From NCBI RefSeq assembly GCF_014648195.1, contig NZ_BMQQ01000004.1, positions 251,313 through 315,312 of the forward strand: 64,000 nt of DNA, written 5' to 3'. Numbering within the stretch: the stretch's first letter is position 1; the number at the start of each line of letters is the position of its first letter. The notes below the pieces were generated by a model. It worked only from the letters and a program-made list of their open reading frames with translations. It was not told where the DNA came from and made no database searches. Source of the DNA: Streptomyces purpureus. Its GTDB lineage: Bacteria; Actinomycetota; Actinomycetes; Streptomycetales; Streptomycetaceae. The position numbers were made by a program, and so were the translations under genes. This document shows positions 1 through 10,219 of this stretch, in pieces.

Positions 1-480
1 ACCGCCACCCCGCTCACCCCCCACCCCCGCGCCGCCCGCTCCCGCCGCCTGCGCCGCGCCCTCGCCGCCGCCCTGCTCCCCGCCGCCACCCTCGCCGTCC
101 TCGGCACGGTCCTCGACACCACCGGCCTCCACATCGCCGCGGCCCTGAGCGCCCTCCTCCTGACCCCGCCGGCCGTCCTGCTCGCCCTCGACGCCTACCG
201 CAACCTCGGCCACGCCACCACCGACGCCTACCTGATCACCCGCTCCGGCACCGTCCGCCGCACCACGGTCGCCCTGCAACGCGGCGGCGTCATCGGCTGG
301 ACCATCCGCCAGTCCCTCTTCCAGCGCCGCGCGCACCTCCTCAGCGTCACCGCCACCACGGCCGCCGGAGAAGGCGCCTACACCGTCCACGACGCCGACG
401 AGACCGAAGGCCTCACCTTCGCCGCCACCGCCGTCCCCGGCCTCCTCGAACCCTTCCTGGAACGCCGACAACGCACATAA
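1..480 (+). CDS. PH-domain (bPH_2-like) membrane protein, C-terminal part
   Basis: The reading frame is open from the first base of the window and ends at TAA 478-480, giving 159 residues; the 5' part lies outside. Two hydrophobic stretches (about residues 19-37 and 43-63) are followed by a soluble tail with the pattern Tyr-Leu-Ile-Thr-Arg-Ser-Gly and a later Gln-Arg-Gly-Gly-Val, as in the C-terminal repeat of actinobacterial membrane proteins with two bacterial PH domains (YdbS/YdbT type). The molecular role of these proteins is poorly defined. The family call rests on this pattern only; membrane location is more certain than the domain name. It converges on pgl across a strong hairpin. Confidence 0.55.
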   Translation, partial: TATPLTPHPRAARSRRLRRALAAALLPAATLAVLGTVLDTTGLHIAAALSALLLTPPAVLLALDAYRNLGHATTDAYLITRSGTVRRTTVALQRGGVIGWTIRQSLFQRRAHLLSVTATTAAGEGAYTVHDADETEGLTFAATAVPGLLEPFLERRQRT

Positions 481-511
481 CGCCGACCGAGCAGCAGGCA
501 GGGCATACGAC

Positions 512-547
512 GAAGGCCCGGCCCACCTCCAGGTGGACCGGGCCTTC
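512..547. terminator. Bidirectional hairpin terminator between the PH-domain gene and pgl
   Basis: A 10-bp outer stem GAAGGCCCGG / CCGGGCCTTC encloses further pairing (CCACCT / AGGTGG) around a 2-base loop, with one unpaired base on each side. It lies between two convergent genes. There is no T-tract, which is usual for Streptomyces. Confidence 0.8.
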
Positions 548-566
548 GCAAACGCCACGACAGCGA

Positions 567-1349
567 TCAGGCGGACGCCGGCGGATACAGATCCCGCGGC
601 AGCAGCGAAGCCGCCGCCGCGTCCAGCAGCCACAGCGTGCGGGAGCGGCCCACCGCACCCGCCGCAGGAGCCTGCACCGGACCCGCGCCCGACAAGGCCA
701 GCAGGGCCGCCTTCGCCTTGTCCTCGCCCGCCGCGAGCAGCCACACCTCACGCGCCGCCCGGATCGCCGGGAACGTCAGCGAGATCCGCGTCGGCGGCGG
801 CTTCGGCGCGCCGTGCACACCCACCACCGTCCGCTCGGTCTCACGAACCGCCGGCAACTCCGGGAACAGCGACGCCACATGCGTGTCCGGTCCGACCCCC
901 AGCATCAGGACGTCGAACGTCGGCACCGGCCCATGGTCCTCAGGACCGGCCGCCGCCGCCAGCTCCTCCGCGTACGCCGCCGCGGCCGCGTCGGCGTCGG
1001 AACCGTACGGACCGTCCGAGGCGGGCATCGCGTGCACCCGCGCCGGATCCAGCGGAACACTGTCCAGCAGCGCCTCACGGGCCTGCGTGACATTACGCTC
1101 CGGATCGCCCTCGGGCAGGAACCGCTCGTCGCCCCACCACAGATCGAGCCGCGACCAGTCCACCGCGTCCCGCGCCGGAGCCGAACGCAGCGCCGCCAGC
1201 AGACCGTTGCCGTTACGGCCACCGGTCAGCACCACCGACGCCGAACCACGGGCCGCCTGCGCGTCCACGATCCGGGTGATCAGCCGCGCGGCCGCGGCCT
1301 GAGCCATCAGCTCCTTGTCGTGGTGCACGACGAGCTGCGGAGCACTCAC
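567..1349 (-). CDS. pgl: 6-phosphogluconolactonase
   Basis: This enzyme hydrolyses 6-phosphogluconolactone to 6-phosphogluconate, the second step of the oxidative pentose-phosphate pathway, in the cytoplasm. The 260-residue product has the usual family length, with the N-terminal phosphosugar-binding-like part (VVLTGGRNGNGLLAAL) and the conserved region WWGDERFLPEGDPERN near residues 72-87. The GTG start overlaps the opcA stop as GTGA, so it is translationally coupled as the last gene of the leftward run tkt-tal-zwf-opcA-pgl. Identification is secure from sequence and context. Confidence 0.95.
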   Translation of the reverse strand: MSAPQLVVHHDKELMAQAAAARLITRIVDAQAARGSASVVLTGGRNGNGLLAALRSAPARDAVDWSRLDLWWGDERFLPEGDPERNVTQAREALLDSVPLDPARVHAMPASDGPYGSDADAAAAAYAEELAAAAGPEDHGPVPTFDVLMLGVGPDTHVASLFPELPAVRETERTVVGVHGAPKPPPTRISLTFPAIRAAREVWLLAAGEDKAKAALLALSGAGPVQAPAAGAVGRSRTLWLLDAAAASLLPRDLYPPASA

Positions 1350-2368
1350 TTCCCCGCCGCCTTCTTCGCCGGCGCCTTCTTCGGCGCGGGCGCCTCGGCC
1401 GCCGGCTCCGCCACGGGAGCAGGATCGGGCTCGACGTCGGAGTGCGCACCCAGCCGGTCCACGCCGTACCGCAGCGCCGACGCGTACGTGTCGTCCGGAT
1501 CCAGCCGCCGCAGCTCCTCCGCGATCAGCTCCGCCGTCTCACGCCGCTTGAGCGCCACCGCCCGGTCCGGCTGACCCTGGATCGACAGCGTCGCCAGCGA
1601 ACCGTCCGCCCGGTCGAGCACGATCGGCCCGCAACTGGACTCGAGCCTTACGGCCGTCAGACCCGGTCCCGTCGACAGCGACCGCCTGACCGGGATCTTC
1701 AGCCGGTCCGCCAGCCACATCGCGAGCAGCTCCACGCTCGGGTTGAACTCCTCGCCCTCCACCTCGGCCCCGGTGACCTCACAGTTCACCTGGTCCAGGG
1801 CGGCGGCCAGCATCGAACGCCACGGCGTGATCCGCGTCCAGGACAGATCCGTGTCACCCGGCGTGTACGCCTCGGCGCGCGCCGCCAGCTCCTGCACCGG
1901 CTGCTCACAGGCGTACGCGTCGGTCACCCGGCGCTGCGCCAGCGCACCCAGCGGGTCGTTGGCCGGGTCGCTCGGCGCGTTCACCGGCCACCACACCACC
2001 ACCGGAGCATCCGGCAGCAGCAGCGGCAGCACCACCGACTGGGCGTGGTTGATGACCTCGCCGTACAGCCGCAGCACCACCGTCTCACCGGTGGACGCGT
2101 CCGCGCCCAGCCGCACCTCGGCGTCCAGCCGGGCCTTGGCCCGGTCACGCGCCGAACGCGCGGCCCGCTTGATGACCACCAGCGTCCGCGAAGGGTGCTC
2201 GCGGGACGCGTCGTTGGCGGCCCTCAGCGCGTCGTACGCGTTCTCCTCGTCGGTCACGATGACAAGGGTCAGCACCATGCCGACGGCCGGCGTGCCGATC
2301 GCCCGCCGCCCCAGCACCAGCGCCTTGTTGATCTTGCTGGACGTGGTGTCCGTCAGGTCGGTCTTCAT
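1346..2368 (-). CDS. opcA: Glucose-6-phosphate dehydrogenase assembly protein OpcA
   Basis: OpcA is an actinobacterial and cyanobacterial protein needed for assembly or activation of glucose-6-phosphate dehydrogenase. The 340-residue product starts [17 protein letters not shown] and keeps the conserved [18 protein letters not shown] segment. The C-terminal tail is Pro/Ala/Lys-rich ([20 protein letters not shown]), a typical Streptomyces extension. I chose the ATG at 2366-2368 rather than an upstream in-frame start because it overlaps the zwf stop as ATGA. It sits directly downstream of its partner gene zwf. Confidence 0.95.
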   Translation of the reverse strand: MKTDLTDTTSSKINKALVLGRRAIGTPAVGMVLTLVIVTDEENAYDALRAANDASREHPSRTLVVIKRAARSARDRAKARLDAEVRLGADASTGETVVLRLYGEVINHAQSVVLPLLLPDAPVVVWWPVNAPSDPANDPLGALAQRRVTDAYACEQPVQELAARAEAYTPGDTDLSWTRITPWRSMLAAALDQVNCEVTGAEVEGEEFNPSVELLAMWLADRLKIPVRRSLSTGPGLTAVRLESSCGPIVLDRADGSLATLSIQGQPDRAVALKRRETAELIAEELRRLDPDDTYASALRYGVDRLGAHSDVEPDPAPVAEPAAEAPAPKKAPAKKAAGK

Positions 2369-3897
2369 GGCCGGCGCCAGCTCCGTCCGTCTCGTGCGAG
2401 CATTTCGTCCGCCTCGACCGGACCCCACGTGCCCGCCTGATACTGCGCGGGCTTGCCGTGCGCGTCCCAGTACTGCTCGATCGGGTCGAGGATCTTCCAG
2501 GACAGCTCGACCTCCTCGACCCGCGGGAAGAGGTTGGAGTCACCCAGCAGCACATCGAGGATGAGCCGCTCGTACGCCTCCGGGCTCGACTCGGTGAACG
2601 ACTCGCCGTACGCGAAGTCCATCGAGACGTCCCGGACCTCCATCTGCGTGCCCGGCACCTTCGAACCGAACCGCAGCGTCACACCCTCGTCCGGCTGCAC
2701 CCGGATCACCAGGGCGTTCTGCCCCAGCTCCTCGGTGGCCGTGTGGTCGAAGGGGGAGTGCGGCGCCCGCTGGAAGACCACCGCGATCTCGGTGACCCGC
2801 CGGCCGAGCCGCTTGCCGGTCCGCAGGTAGAACGGGACACCCGCCCAGCGGCGGTTGTCGATCTCCAGCTTGATCGCCGCGTAGGTGTCCGTCTTCGACT
2901 TGGGGTCGATGCCGTCCTCCTGCAGATAGCCGACGGCCTTCTCGCCGCCCTGCCATCCCGCCGCGTACTGCGCCCGCACCGTGCTGCTGCCCAGGTCCTT
3001 CGGCAGCTTCACCGCGCCCAGCACCTTCGTCTTCTCCGCCGCCAGCGCGTCCGCGTCGAAGGAGGCGGGCTCCTCCATCGCCGTCAGCGCCAGCAGCTGA
3101 AGGAGGTGGTTCTGGATGACGTCACGGGCCGCGCCGATACCGTCGTAGTAGCCCGCCCGGCCGCCGATGCCGATGTCCTCGGCCATCGTGATCTGCACAT
3201 GGTCGACGTACGACCGGTTCCACAGCGGCTCGAAGAGCGTGTTGGCGAACCGGAGCGCCAGAATGTTCTGGACGGTCTCCTTGCCCAGGTAGTGGTCGAT
3301 CCGGAAGACCTCGTTGGGCGGGAAGACCTCGTGGACGACCTCGTTCAGCTCCATGGCGGAGGTCAGGTCATGACCGAACGGCTTCTCGATGACCGCGCGC
3401 CGCCACGACCCGTTCTTCTGGTCGGCGAGCCCGTGCTTCTTCAGCTGCCGTACGACCTTGGGGAAGAACTTCGGCGGCACCGACAGGTAGAAGGCGAAAT
3501 TGCCGCCCGTGCCCTGCGCCTTGTCCAACTCCTCGATCGTCGTCTTGAGCTGGTCGAAGGCGTCGTCGTCGTCGAAGTCGCCCTGGACGAAGCGCATCCC
3601 CTGGCTGAGCTGCTGCCACACCTCCTCCCGGAACGGCGTGCGCGCATGCTGCTTGACGGCGTCGTGGACCTCCTGCGCGAAGTCCTCGTCCTGCCACTCC
3701 CGGCGGGCGAAACCGATCAGCGCGAAGCCCGGCGGCAGCAGACCGCGGTTGGCCAGGTCGTACACCGCGGGCATCAGCTTTTTACGGGACAAATCGCCCG
3801 TGACGCCGAAAATCACCAGGCCCGACGGCCCCGCGATACGCGGGAGCCGTCGGTCTGCGGCGTCACGAAGCGGATTCGCTTCATGAACAGCGGTCAA
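2365..3897 (-). CDS. zwf: Glucose-6-phosphate 1-dehydrogenase
   Basis: The enzyme oxidises glucose 6-phosphate to 6-phosphogluconolactone with NADP+. The 510-residue protein has the nucleotide-binding motif [11 protein letters not shown] near residues 32-42 and the active-site signature [10 protein letters not shown], with the catalytic His in the middle. Length is normal. The apparent start is TTG at 3895-3897, about 9 bases after a GGAGG that lies inside the end of tal; the gap to the tal stop is 4 bases. The TTG is chosen because it is the only well-placed start with a ribosome site. It overlaps opcA by 4 bases. Confidence 0.95.
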   Translation of the reverse strand: MTAVHEANPLRDAADRRLPRIAGPSGLVIFGVTGDLSRKKLMPAVYDLANRGLLPPGFALIGFARREWQDEDFAQEVHDAVKQHARTPFREEVWQQLSQGMRFVQGDFDDDDAFDQLKTTIEELDKAQGTGGNFAFYLSVPPKFFPKVVRQLKKHGLADQKNGSWRRAVIEKPFGHDLTSAMELNEVVHEVFPPNEVFRIDHYLGKETVQNILALRFANTLFEPLWNRSYVDHVQITMAEDIGIGGRAGYYDGIGAARDVIQNHLLQLLALTAMEEPASFDADALAAEKTKVLGAVKLPKDLGSSTVRAQYAAGWQGGEKAVGYLQEDGIDPKSKTDTYAAIKLEIDNRRWAGVPFYLRTGKRLGRRVTEIAVVFQRAPHSPFDHTATEELGQNALVIRVQPDEGVTLRFGSKVPGTQMEVRDVSMDFAYGESFTESSPEAYERLILDVLLGDSNLFPRVEEVELSWKILDPIEQYWDAHGKPAQYQAGTWGPVEADEMLARDGRSWRRP

Positions 3898-3901
3898 GGT
3901 G

Positions 3902-5029
3902 TCACGCCTCCGAAGCTACGGACGGCGCAAGGCGCTTCAGCTCCGCCTCGGTCGACTCGAGCAGGTCGTTCCAGGACGCCTCGAACTTCTCGACGCCCTC
4001 GTCCTCCAGCAGCTGCACCACGTCGTCGTACGAGACACCGAGCTTCTCGATCGCGGCGAGCTCGCCACGCGACTGCTCGTACGTACCACGCACCGTGTCA
4101 CCGGTGACCTCACCGTGGTGCGCGGTGGCCTCCAGCGTGCCCTCCGGCATCGTGTTCACCGTGCCCGGCGCCACCAGGTCCACCACGTACAGCGTGTCCT
4201 TGTACCGCGGGTCCTTCACACCCGTCGAAGCCCACAGCGGACGCTGCTTGTTGCCCTGCGCCTTGTCCAGCGCCGCCCACCGCTCCGACGAGAACACCTC
4301 CTCGTACGCCTCGTACGCCAGCCGGGCGTTGGCCAGCGCGGCCTTGCCCTTCAGCTCCTTGGCCTCGGCCGTACCCACCGCGTCCAGACGCTTGTCGATC
4401 TCCGAGTCCACCCGGGACACGAAGAACGACGCCACCGAATGAATCTTCGACAGATCCAGACCGCGCGACTTCGCCTTCTCCAGACCCGCCAGGTACGCGT
4501 CCATCACCGCGCGGTACCGCTCCAGCGAGAAGATCAGCGTCACATTCACGCTGATCCCCAGACCGATCACCTCGGTGATCGCCGGCAGACCCGCCTTCGT
4601 GGCCGGAATCTTGATCAGCGTGTTCGGCCGGTCCACCAGCCACGCCAGCTGCTTCGCCTCGGCGATCGTCGCCGTCGTGTCATGCGCCAGGCGCGGGTCC
4701 ACCTCGATGGACACCCGCCCGTCCTGACCGTCCGTCGCGTCGAAGACCGGGCGCAGGATGTCGGCGGCGTCCCTCACGTCAGCCGTCGTGATCATGCGAA
4801 TGGCCTCGTCCACCGTCACCTTGCGGGCAGCCAGGTCGGCGAGCTGCTGCTCGTACCCGTCACCCGACGAGATGGCCTTCTGGAAGATCGACGGATTCGT
4901 CGTGACACCCACGACATGCTGCTGATCGATCAGCTCCGCCAGGTTGCCCGACGTGATCCGCTTACGCGACAGGTCGTCCAGCCAGATCGCGACGCCTTCG
5001 TCGGAGAGGCGCTTGAGTGCGTCTGTCAT
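3902..5029 (-). CDS. tal: Transaldolase
   Basis: Transaldolase moves a dihydroxyacetone unit between sedoheptulose 7-phosphate and glyceraldehyde 3-phosphate in the non-oxidative pentose-phosphate pathway. The 375-residue product, usual for the actinobacterial long form, begins [20 protein letters not shown], contains [15 protein letters not shown] near residue 41, and has the Schiff-base lysine in [11 protein letters not shown]. The ATG at 5027-5029 is preferred over a 60-codon upstream extension that runs into the tkt gene. tkt ends 37 bases upstream of it, so they are probably co-transcribed. Confidence 0.95.
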   Translation of the reverse strand: MTDALKRLSDEGVAIWLDDLSRKRITSGNLAELIDQQHVVGVTTNPSIFQKAISSGDGYEQQLADLAARKVTVDEAIRMITTADVRDAADILRPVFDATDGQDGRVSIEVDPRLAHDTTATIAEAKQLAWLVDRPNTLIKIPATKAGLPAITEVIGLGISVNVTLIFSLERYRAVMDAYLAGLEKAKSRGLDLSKIHSVASFFVSRVDSEIDKRLDAVGTAEAKELKGKAALANARLAYEAYEEVFSSERWAALDKAQGNKQRPLWASTGVKDPRYKDTLYVVDLVAPGTVNTMPEGTLEATAHHGEVTGDTVRGTYEQSRGELAAIEKLGVSYDDVVQLLEDEGVEKFEASWNDLLESTEAELKRLAPSVASEA

Positions 5030-5066
5030 GAGAGTTGCATCTCCATTAAGTCGTACGTATACGGCG

Positions 5067-7154
5067 TCAGCGCGCCGCGGCAGCCAGAGATTCCCGAGCG
5101 GCGGCCGCAACCGCGCCGGCCGTGAAGCCGAACTCACGGAACAGCACCTTCGCGTCCGCCGACGCACCGAAGTGCTCCAGCGACACGATGCGACCCGCGT
5201 CACCCACATACCGGTGCCAGGTCAGACCCACACCGGCCTCAACCGCCACCCGCGCCTTCACCGACGGCGGCAGCACACTGTCCTTGTAGGCCTGGTCCTG
5301 CTCCTCGAACCACTCCACCGAAGGCATCGACACCACACGCGTCGGCACACCGGCCGCCTGCAGCTGCTCCCGCGCCTCCACGGCCAGGTGCACCTCGGAA
5401 CCCGTACCGATCAGCACCACCTCGGGCTGACCACCCTCGGCCTCGAACAGGACGTAACCACCCTTGGCCGCGTCCTCGTTCGGCGCGTACGTCGGCACAC
5501 CCTGACGAGTGAGCGCCAGACCGTGCGGAGCGCCCTTGCCGAACACCTTCGTGTGACGCTTGAGGATTTCGCGCCACGCGATCGCCGTCTCGTTCGCGTC
5601 CGCCGGACGCACCACGTTCAGACCGGGAATCGCCCGCAGCGACGCCAGGTGCTCCACCGGCTGGTGCGTCGGACCGTCCTCGCCCAGACCGATCGAGTCA
5701 TGCGTCCACACGTACGTCACCGGCAGGTGCATCAGCGCCGACAGCCGCACCGCGTTACGCATGTAGTCAGAGAAGACCAGGAACGTACCGCCGTAGATCC
5801 GCGTGTGACCGTGCAGCGCGATGCCGTTCATCTCCGCGGCCATCGAGTGCTCACGGATACCGAAGTGGATCGTCCGCCCGTACGGGTCGGCCTCCGGCAG
5901 CGGGTTGCCCTCCGGCAGGAACGACGAACCCTTGTCGATGGTCGTGTTGTTCGAACCCGCCAGGTCCGCCGAACCACCCCACAGCTCGGGAATGATCGCG
6001 CCCAGCGCCTGCAGCACCTTGCCCGACGCCGCACGGGTGGCCACACCCTTGCCCGCCTCGAACACCGGCAGCTGCTTCTCCCAGCCCTCCGGCAGCTCGT
6101 TGGCCTGGATACGGTCGAACTCTGCCGCCCGCTCCGCGTTGGCCGTACGCCACGCCGCCAGCGACTTCTCCCACTCGCCCCGCACCTCACGGCCACGGTC
6201 CAGCAGACCCCGCGTGTGTGCCAGAACCTCGTCGGAGACCTCGAAGGTCTGCTCCGGGTCGAAGCCCAGCACCCGCTTCGTCGCCGCGACCTCCTCGTCG
6301 CCCAGCGCCGAGCCGTGCGCGGCCTCGGTGTTCTGCGCGTTCGGCGCAGGCCAGGCGATGATCGAACGCATCGCGATGAACGACGGACGCTCGGTCTCCG
6401 CCTCCGCCGCCCGGATCGCCGTGTACAGCCCGGCCGGATCCAGGTCGCCGTTCTCCTGCGGCTCCACACGCTGGACATGCCAGCCGTAGGCCTCGTACCG
6501 CTTCAGCGTGTCCTCGGACACCGCCGTCTCGGTGTCGCCCTCGATCGAGATGTGGTTGTCGTCCCACAGCATGATCAGGTTGCCGAGCTTCTGGTGCCCG
6601 GCCATCGAGGACGCCTCCGCGGAGATGCCCTCCTGCAGACAGCCGTCACCGGCGATCACATAGATGTGGTGGTCGAACGGCGACTGGCCGGGCGCGGCGT
6701 CCGGATCGAACAGGCCACGCTCGTACCGGGCGGCCATCGCCATACCCACGGCGTTGGCGACACCCTGGCCCAGCGGACCCGTGGTCGTCTCCACACCGGC
6801 CGTGTGGCCGTACTCCGGATGACCCGGAGTCTTCGAACCCCAGGTACGGAACGCCTTGAGGTCGTCCAGCTCCAGCCCGAACCCGCCGAGGTACAGCTGG
6901 GTGTACAGCGTCAGGGACGAGTGGCCCGCGGACAGAACGAAACGGTCGCGTCCGACCCAGTCCGGATCGGCCGGGTCATGCCGCATCACCTTCTGGAAGA
7001 GGGTGTACGCGGCAGGCGCCAGGCTCATCGCCGTACCAGGATGGCCGTTGCCGACCTTCTGTACGGCGTCCGCGGCCAGGATGCGAGCGGTGTCCACGGC
7101 CCGCTGGTCCAAATCGGTCCACTCGAGCTCTGTGGTGGTCGGCTTGTTGCTCAC
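5067..7154 (-). CDS. tkt: Transketolase
   Basis: This thiamine-diphosphate enzyme transfers two-carbon ketol units in the non-oxidative pentose-phosphate pathway. The 695-residue protein has [12 protein letters not shown] near residue 36, the ThDP-binding motif starting GDGCLQEG and ending in the DDNHISIEG segment, and the C-terminal pyrimidine domain with [18 protein letters not shown]. The start is GTG at 7152-7154, followed by Ser-Asn-Lys-Pro. It is the first gene of the leftward pentose-phosphate run and is divergent from ctaB. Confidence 0.95.
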   Translation of the reverse strand: MSNKPTTTELEWTDLDQRAVDTARILAADAVQKVGNGHPGTAMSLAPAAYTLFQKVMRHDPADPDWVGRDRFVLSAGHSSLTLYTQLYLGGFGLELDDLKAFRTWGSKTPGHPEYGHTAGVETTTGPLGQGVANAVGMAMAARYERGLFDPDAAPGQSPFDHHIYVIAGDGCLQEGISAEASSMAGHQKLGNLIMLWDDNHISIEGDTETAVSEDTLKRYEAYGWHVQRVEPQENGDLDPAGLYTAIRAAEAETERPSFIAMRSIIAWPAPNAQNTEAAHGSALGDEEVAATKRVLGFDPEQTFEVSDEVLAHTRGLLDRGREVRGEWEKSLAAWRTANAERAAEFDRIQANELPEGWEKQLPVFEAGKGVATRAASGKVLQALGAIIPELWGGSADLAGSNNTTIDKGSSFLPEGNPLPEADPYGRTIHFGIREHSMAAEMNGIALHGHTRIYGGTFLVFSDYMRNAVRLSALMHLPVTYVWTHDSIGLGEDGPTHQPVEHLASLRAIPGLNVVRPADANETAIAWREILKRHTKVFGKGAPHGLALTRQGVPTYAPNEDAAKGGYVLFEAEGGQPEVVLIGTGSEVHLAVEAREQLQAAGVPTRVVSMPSVEWFEEQDQAYKDSVLPPSVKARVAVEAGVGLTWHRYVGDAGRIVSLEHFGASADAKVLFREFGFTAGAVAAAARESLAAAAR

Positions 7155-7522
7155 CCTGAGTCAGGGCTCCTCTCCACATGTTCGAAACCCGGTGACTGAG
7201 GGCGCACCGGCGTTGTCGAGCCTACCCTTGCGTCAGCGCGCATCTTTTCGAGTGCAGGCCTTGGGAAAAAGAAGACACAGCCAGAGTGCGGGCGACTGTG
7301 TCACTTCGCCTCCCGGGTCACCCCCCGGACCACCCCCAGTCCTCCGGAAGGTCACCCCCAGTCGCCTCCCCGGCCGCCCCGCAGCGCCCACCCAACACGA
7401 CCCGACCCCCGCGAAGATCGGCGTATGGGCAACGTCTAGAGTGGCGTGGTACGCGCAAGTATTTACCGGGCCTTCACACAGCGCCCGGGCAGCTTGCTGG
7501 GAATTCTCTGTCAGGGGTGTGC
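7155..7522. other. Divergent intergenic region between tkt and ctaB
   Basis: These 368 bases separate two divergent operons and must hold both promoters. No credible gene is seen. Part of it is C-rich (about 7310-7390), and a TATGGG-like stretch occurs near 7423. I could not fix either promoter with confidence. Confidence 0.5.
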
Positions 7523-8470
7523 GTGACGGCCGTCGAGTCCCGACCCGCAGGGGTCGTCTTGACTCCCAGCCCGGGGGGCCATAGGCCATTCGGTGCCCGC
7601 GTCAAGGCATTCGTGGCGCTGACCAAGCCGCGAATCATCGAGCTGCTGCTCATCACCACCGTTCCGGTGATGTTCCTCGCCGAGCAAGGCGTGCCGAACC
7701 TCTGGCTGGTGCTCGCCACCTGCGTCGGCGGCTACCTCTCCGCCGGCGGCGCCAACGCGCTGAACATGTACATCGACCGGGACATCGACGCCCTGATGGA
7801 CCGTACGTCCCAGCGCCCCCTGGTCACCGGCATGGTCTCGCCCCGCGAAGGCCTCGTCTTCGGCATCACCCTCGCCGTGGTCTCCACGCTCTGGTTCGGC
7901 CTGCTCGTCAACTGGCTCTCCGCCGCACTCTCGCTCGGCGCGCTCCTCTTCTACGTCGTCGTCTACACGATGATCCTCAAGCGCCGCACCGCCCAGAACA
8001 TCGTCTGGGGCGGCATCGCCGGCTGCCTGCCCGTCCTCATCGGCTGGTCCGCCGTCACCAACTCGATGTCCTGGGCCGCCGTCATCCTCTTCATGGTCAT
8101 CTTCTTCTGGACGCCGCCGCACTACTGGCCGCTGTCCATGAAGGTGAAGGAGGACTACGCCCGCGTCGGCGTCCCCATGCTCCCGGTCGTCGCCGGCAAC
8201 AAGGTCGTCGCCCGCCAGATCGTCCTCTACAGCTGGGTCATGGTCGCCGTCTCCCTGCTGCTCCAGCCCCTCGGCTACACCGGCTGGTTCTACACCGCCG
8301 TCGCCCTGGCCACCGGCGGCTGGTGGCTCTGGGAGGCCCACGCCCTCCAGGCCCGCGCCAAGGCCGGCGCCACCGGCGCCAAGCTCAAGGAGATGCGGCT
8401 CTTCCACTGGTCCATCACCTACGTCTCGCTGCTCTTCGTCGCGGTCGCGGTGGACCCCTTCCTCCGCTAG
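7523..8470 (+). CDS. ctaB: Protoheme IX farnesyltransferase (heme O synthase)
   Basis: CtaB attaches a farnesyl group to heme B to make heme O, the precursor of heme A for cytochrome aa3 oxidase; it is an integral membrane UbiA-family prenyltransferase. The 315-residue product has the prenyl-diphosphate motif [15 protein letters not shown] and the second Asp-rich loop [11 protein letters not shown], with about eight or nine membrane segments. Start choice: GTG 7523 has an AGGGG five bases upstream, whereas the nearby GTG 7517 would overlap that site. ctaA, the next enzyme, lies three genes downstream on the other strand. Confidence 0.93.
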   Translation: MTAVESRPAGVVLTPSPGGHRPFGARVKAFVALTKPRIIELLLITTVPVMFLAEQGVPNLWLVLATCVGGYLSAGGANALNMYIDRDIDALMDRTSQRPLVTGMVSPREGLVFGITLAVVSTLWFGLLVNWLSAALSLGALLFYVVVYTMILKRRTAQNIVWGGIAGCLPVLIGWSAVTNSMSWAAVILFMVIFFWTPPHYWPLSMKVKEDYARVGVPMLPVVAGNKVVARQIVLYSWVMVAVSLLLQPLGYTGWFYTAVALATGGWWLWEAHALQARAKAGATGAKLKEMRLFHWSITYVSLLFVAVAVDPFLR

Positions 8471-8501
8471 CCGCACGCAGTTCCCCCGAGATTTCCCCCG
8501 C

Positions 8502-8541
8502 ACGGGCGGGTCACGTGGTCAAGGCCACGTGACCCGCCCGT
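8502..8541. terminator. Perfect 17-bp hairpin after ctaB
   Basis: The arms ACGGGCGGGTCACGTGG and CCACGTGACCCGCCCGT pair perfectly over 17 bp with loop TCAAGG. It ends 35 bases before the next start codon, so it is either the ctaB terminator or a leader structure for the following gene. Confidence 0.8.
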
Positions 8542-8576
8542 CGCCAGTCGATCTACCCGTCGGTAGCATCCTGCTC

Positions 8577-8948
8577 ATGGCAGACACCAAGCAGGCGGAA
8601 GACCAGGCGGCGGACACCCGGCAGGCGGCGCGCGCCGAGCGCACGGCGGCCAGGCTCGCCAAGCGGATCACCACGTTCTCCAAGAAGCACGGCGGCGCCG
8701 AAGGCCAGCTCGCCTACATCGGCCAGACGGGCACCCGCATCGTCCTCGTCGGCGAGGACGGCGGCTGGGGCGACGTCGTGGCCCCCACCCACACCATCGC
8801 GCGCAGCGCCGCCGAGAAGGCCGGCCTCACCCTCCACGACACCTTCGACGGCGACCTCGCCGCCAAGGTCGTCACCGGCCCGTACGAGTGGACGCGCATG
8901 GCCGGCATCCAGATCGGCGGCCCCGCGAACCCGACCGCCGGCAACTGA
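8577..8948 (+). CDS. Conserved actinobacterial protein of unknown function
   Basis: The 123-residue product is soluble. The first 45 residues are highly charged and Ala-rich (Lys/Glu/Arg), likely helical. A second part has the pattern GQLAYIGQTGTRIVLVGEDGG and ends YEWTRMAGIQIGGPANP. I do not recognise a characterised domain. The ATG at 8577 fits the start of the charged helix; a GTG 48 bases upstream would place coding sequence inside the 8502-8541 hairpin. It stands between ctaB and an amidohydrolase on the same strand, a position I believe is conserved in Streptomyces. Confidence 0.7.
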   Translation: MADTKQAEDQAADTRQAARAERTAARLAKRITTFSKKHGGAEGQLAYIGQTGTRIVLVGEDGGWGDVVAPTHTIARSAAEKAGLTLHDTFDGDLAAKVVTGPYEWTRMAGIQIGGPANPTAGN

Positions 8949-9016
8949 GGCAACACCTCACACGGGGCTCACCCGTTAGGACGGGTGGAAGCGCGTCCAT
9001 CGCAGGGAGCCCCCGA

Positions 9017-10111
9017 ATGATCGACACCCCGACCCTGGTGGACCAGTACTGCCACGGGGTGCTCCGTACGGAGCTCGGCCTCGGCACCTTCGAGGCACAC
9101 CTCGGCAGGACCGCCGGGCCACCCGCGCCCGGCACCACCTTCTTCGACACCCAGACCGGGTTCGCCGTACGACGCTGGTGCCCACCCCTGCTCGGCCTCG
9201 AACCCCACTGCCCGCCCGCCCGCTACCTGGCCCGACGACGAGAACTCGGCGTCATCGAATCAGGACGCCGGCTGCTGCGGGCGAGCGGCATCTCCACCTA
9301 CCTGGTCGACACCGGACTCCCCGGCGACCTGACCCCACCCGCCGAGATCGCCGCGACCGGCGCCGCCGAGGCCCACGAGATCGTCCGCCTCGAACTCCTC
9401 GCCGAACAGGTCGCCGACACCTCCGGCACCGTCGACGCGCTCCTCGCCAACCTCGCCGAAGCCGTCCACGGCGCCGCCGCCTCCGCCGTCGCCTTCATCT
9501 CCGTCGCCGCCCTGCGCTGCGGCCTCTCCCTCGCCCCCGAACCCCCCGGCCCGGGCGAAGTACGCGGCGCCGCCTCCCGCTGGCTCACCCGCCGCCCCGT
9601 CGGCGGCCGGCTCACCGACCCCGTACTCCTACGGCACCTGCTGTGGATCGCCATCTCCTCGGGCCGGCCGCTCCAGCTCCACGTCGGCATCGAAGACCCC
9701 ACGCAACTGGGCGAATTCGCCGCCGCCACCAGCGGCCTCGGCACCGAACTGATCCTCCTGCACGGCTACCCCCACCACCGCCAGGCCGCCCACCTCACCA
9801 GCGTCTTCCCCCACGTGTACGCGGACCTGGGCCCCGTCCTCGTCCAGACCGGGCCACGGGCGGCCGCGATCCTCGCCGAGATCCTGGAGCTGGCCCCCTT
9901 CGGCAAACTGCTCTTCTCCAGCGGCGCCCACGGCCTGCCCGAGCTCCATGTGGTGGCGGCGAGCAGCTTCCGGGAAGCACTCAGCCGGGTCCTCGCGGAA
10001 TGGACGGGCGGGGGAGCGTGGTCACGTACGGACGCACAGCGGGTGGCGGGGATGATCGCGGCGGGCAACGCCCGGCGGGTGTACGGCCTGGCGGCGGGCG
10101 ACGGCCGATGA
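9017..10111 (+). CDS. Amidohydrolase-2 / FluG-N-terminal-like TIM-barrel protein
   Basis: The 364-residue product starts MIDTPTLVDQYCHGVL. It resembles the amidohydrolase_2 domains found alone or fused to glutamine-synthetase-like proteins (FluG type). Matching features are an N-terminal Tyr-Cys-His-Gly, a central barrel strand LQLHVGIED, the following LILLHGYPHHRQAAHL, and a late FSSGAHGLPELH. The His residues on these strands are plausible metal ligands, but the classical His-x-His near the N-terminus is replaced by Cys-His. Substrate is unknown. ATG 9017 follows GGGAG by 8 bases. Confidence 0.75.
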   Translation: MIDTPTLVDQYCHGVLRTELGLGTFEAHLGRTAGPPAPGTTFFDTQTGFAVRRWCPPLLGLEPHCPPARYLARRRELGVIESGRRLLRASGISTYLVDTGLPGDLTPPAEIAATGAAEAHEIVRLELLAEQVADTSGTVDALLANLAEAVHGAAASAVAFISVAALRCGLSLAPEPPGPGEVRGAASRWLTRRPVGGRLTDPVLLRHLLWIAISSGRPLQLHVGIEDPTQLGEFAAATSGLGTELILLHGYPHHRQAAHLTSVFPHVYADLGPVLVQTGPRAAAILAEILELAPFGKLLFSSGAHGLPELHVVAASSFREALSRVLAEWTGGGAWSRTDAQRVAGMIAAGNARRVYGLAAGDGR

Positions 10112-10134
10112 CGGACACCCGATGACGGACGACG

Positions 10135-10174
10135 GATGACGGGTGACAGATGTGGTCATCCGTCACCCGTCATC
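10135..10174. terminator. Inverted repeat between the amidohydrolase gene and ctaA
   Basis: GATGACGGGTGAC (10135-10147) and GTCACCCGTCATC (10162-10174) form a perfect 13-bp stem around a 14-base loop. It is embedded in a degenerate GATGACGG-rich stretch (about 10107-10219). The genes are convergent, so it can serve both. Confidence 0.6.
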
Positions 10175-10202
10175 GGTCAGCTGTGATCCGCCGTCCGCCG
10201 TC

Positions 10203-10219
10203 CGTCATCCGCCGTCACG
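10203..10219. repeat. Interspersed 17-bp motif CGTCATCCGCCnTCACG, copy 1
   Basis: CGTCATCCGCCGTCACG overlaps the ctaA stop codon. The same 17 bases with one variable position recur at 23233 and 33543. Short GATGAC-type repeats follow here (10107-10202) as they do at 33515-33542. Confidence 0.6.

Noticed and set aside
533..1574. Long open frames opposite pgl and opcA (for example 637-1302 +)
   Set aside because: They are antisense shadows of conserved enzymes. Composition is Arg/Pro/Ser-rich and no family is recognised.
10107..10219. A structured non-coding RNA gene in the ctaA/amidohydrolase gap
   Set aside because: The pairing is explained by the degenerate GATGACGG repeats and a simple terminator-like stem; no promoter is seen.
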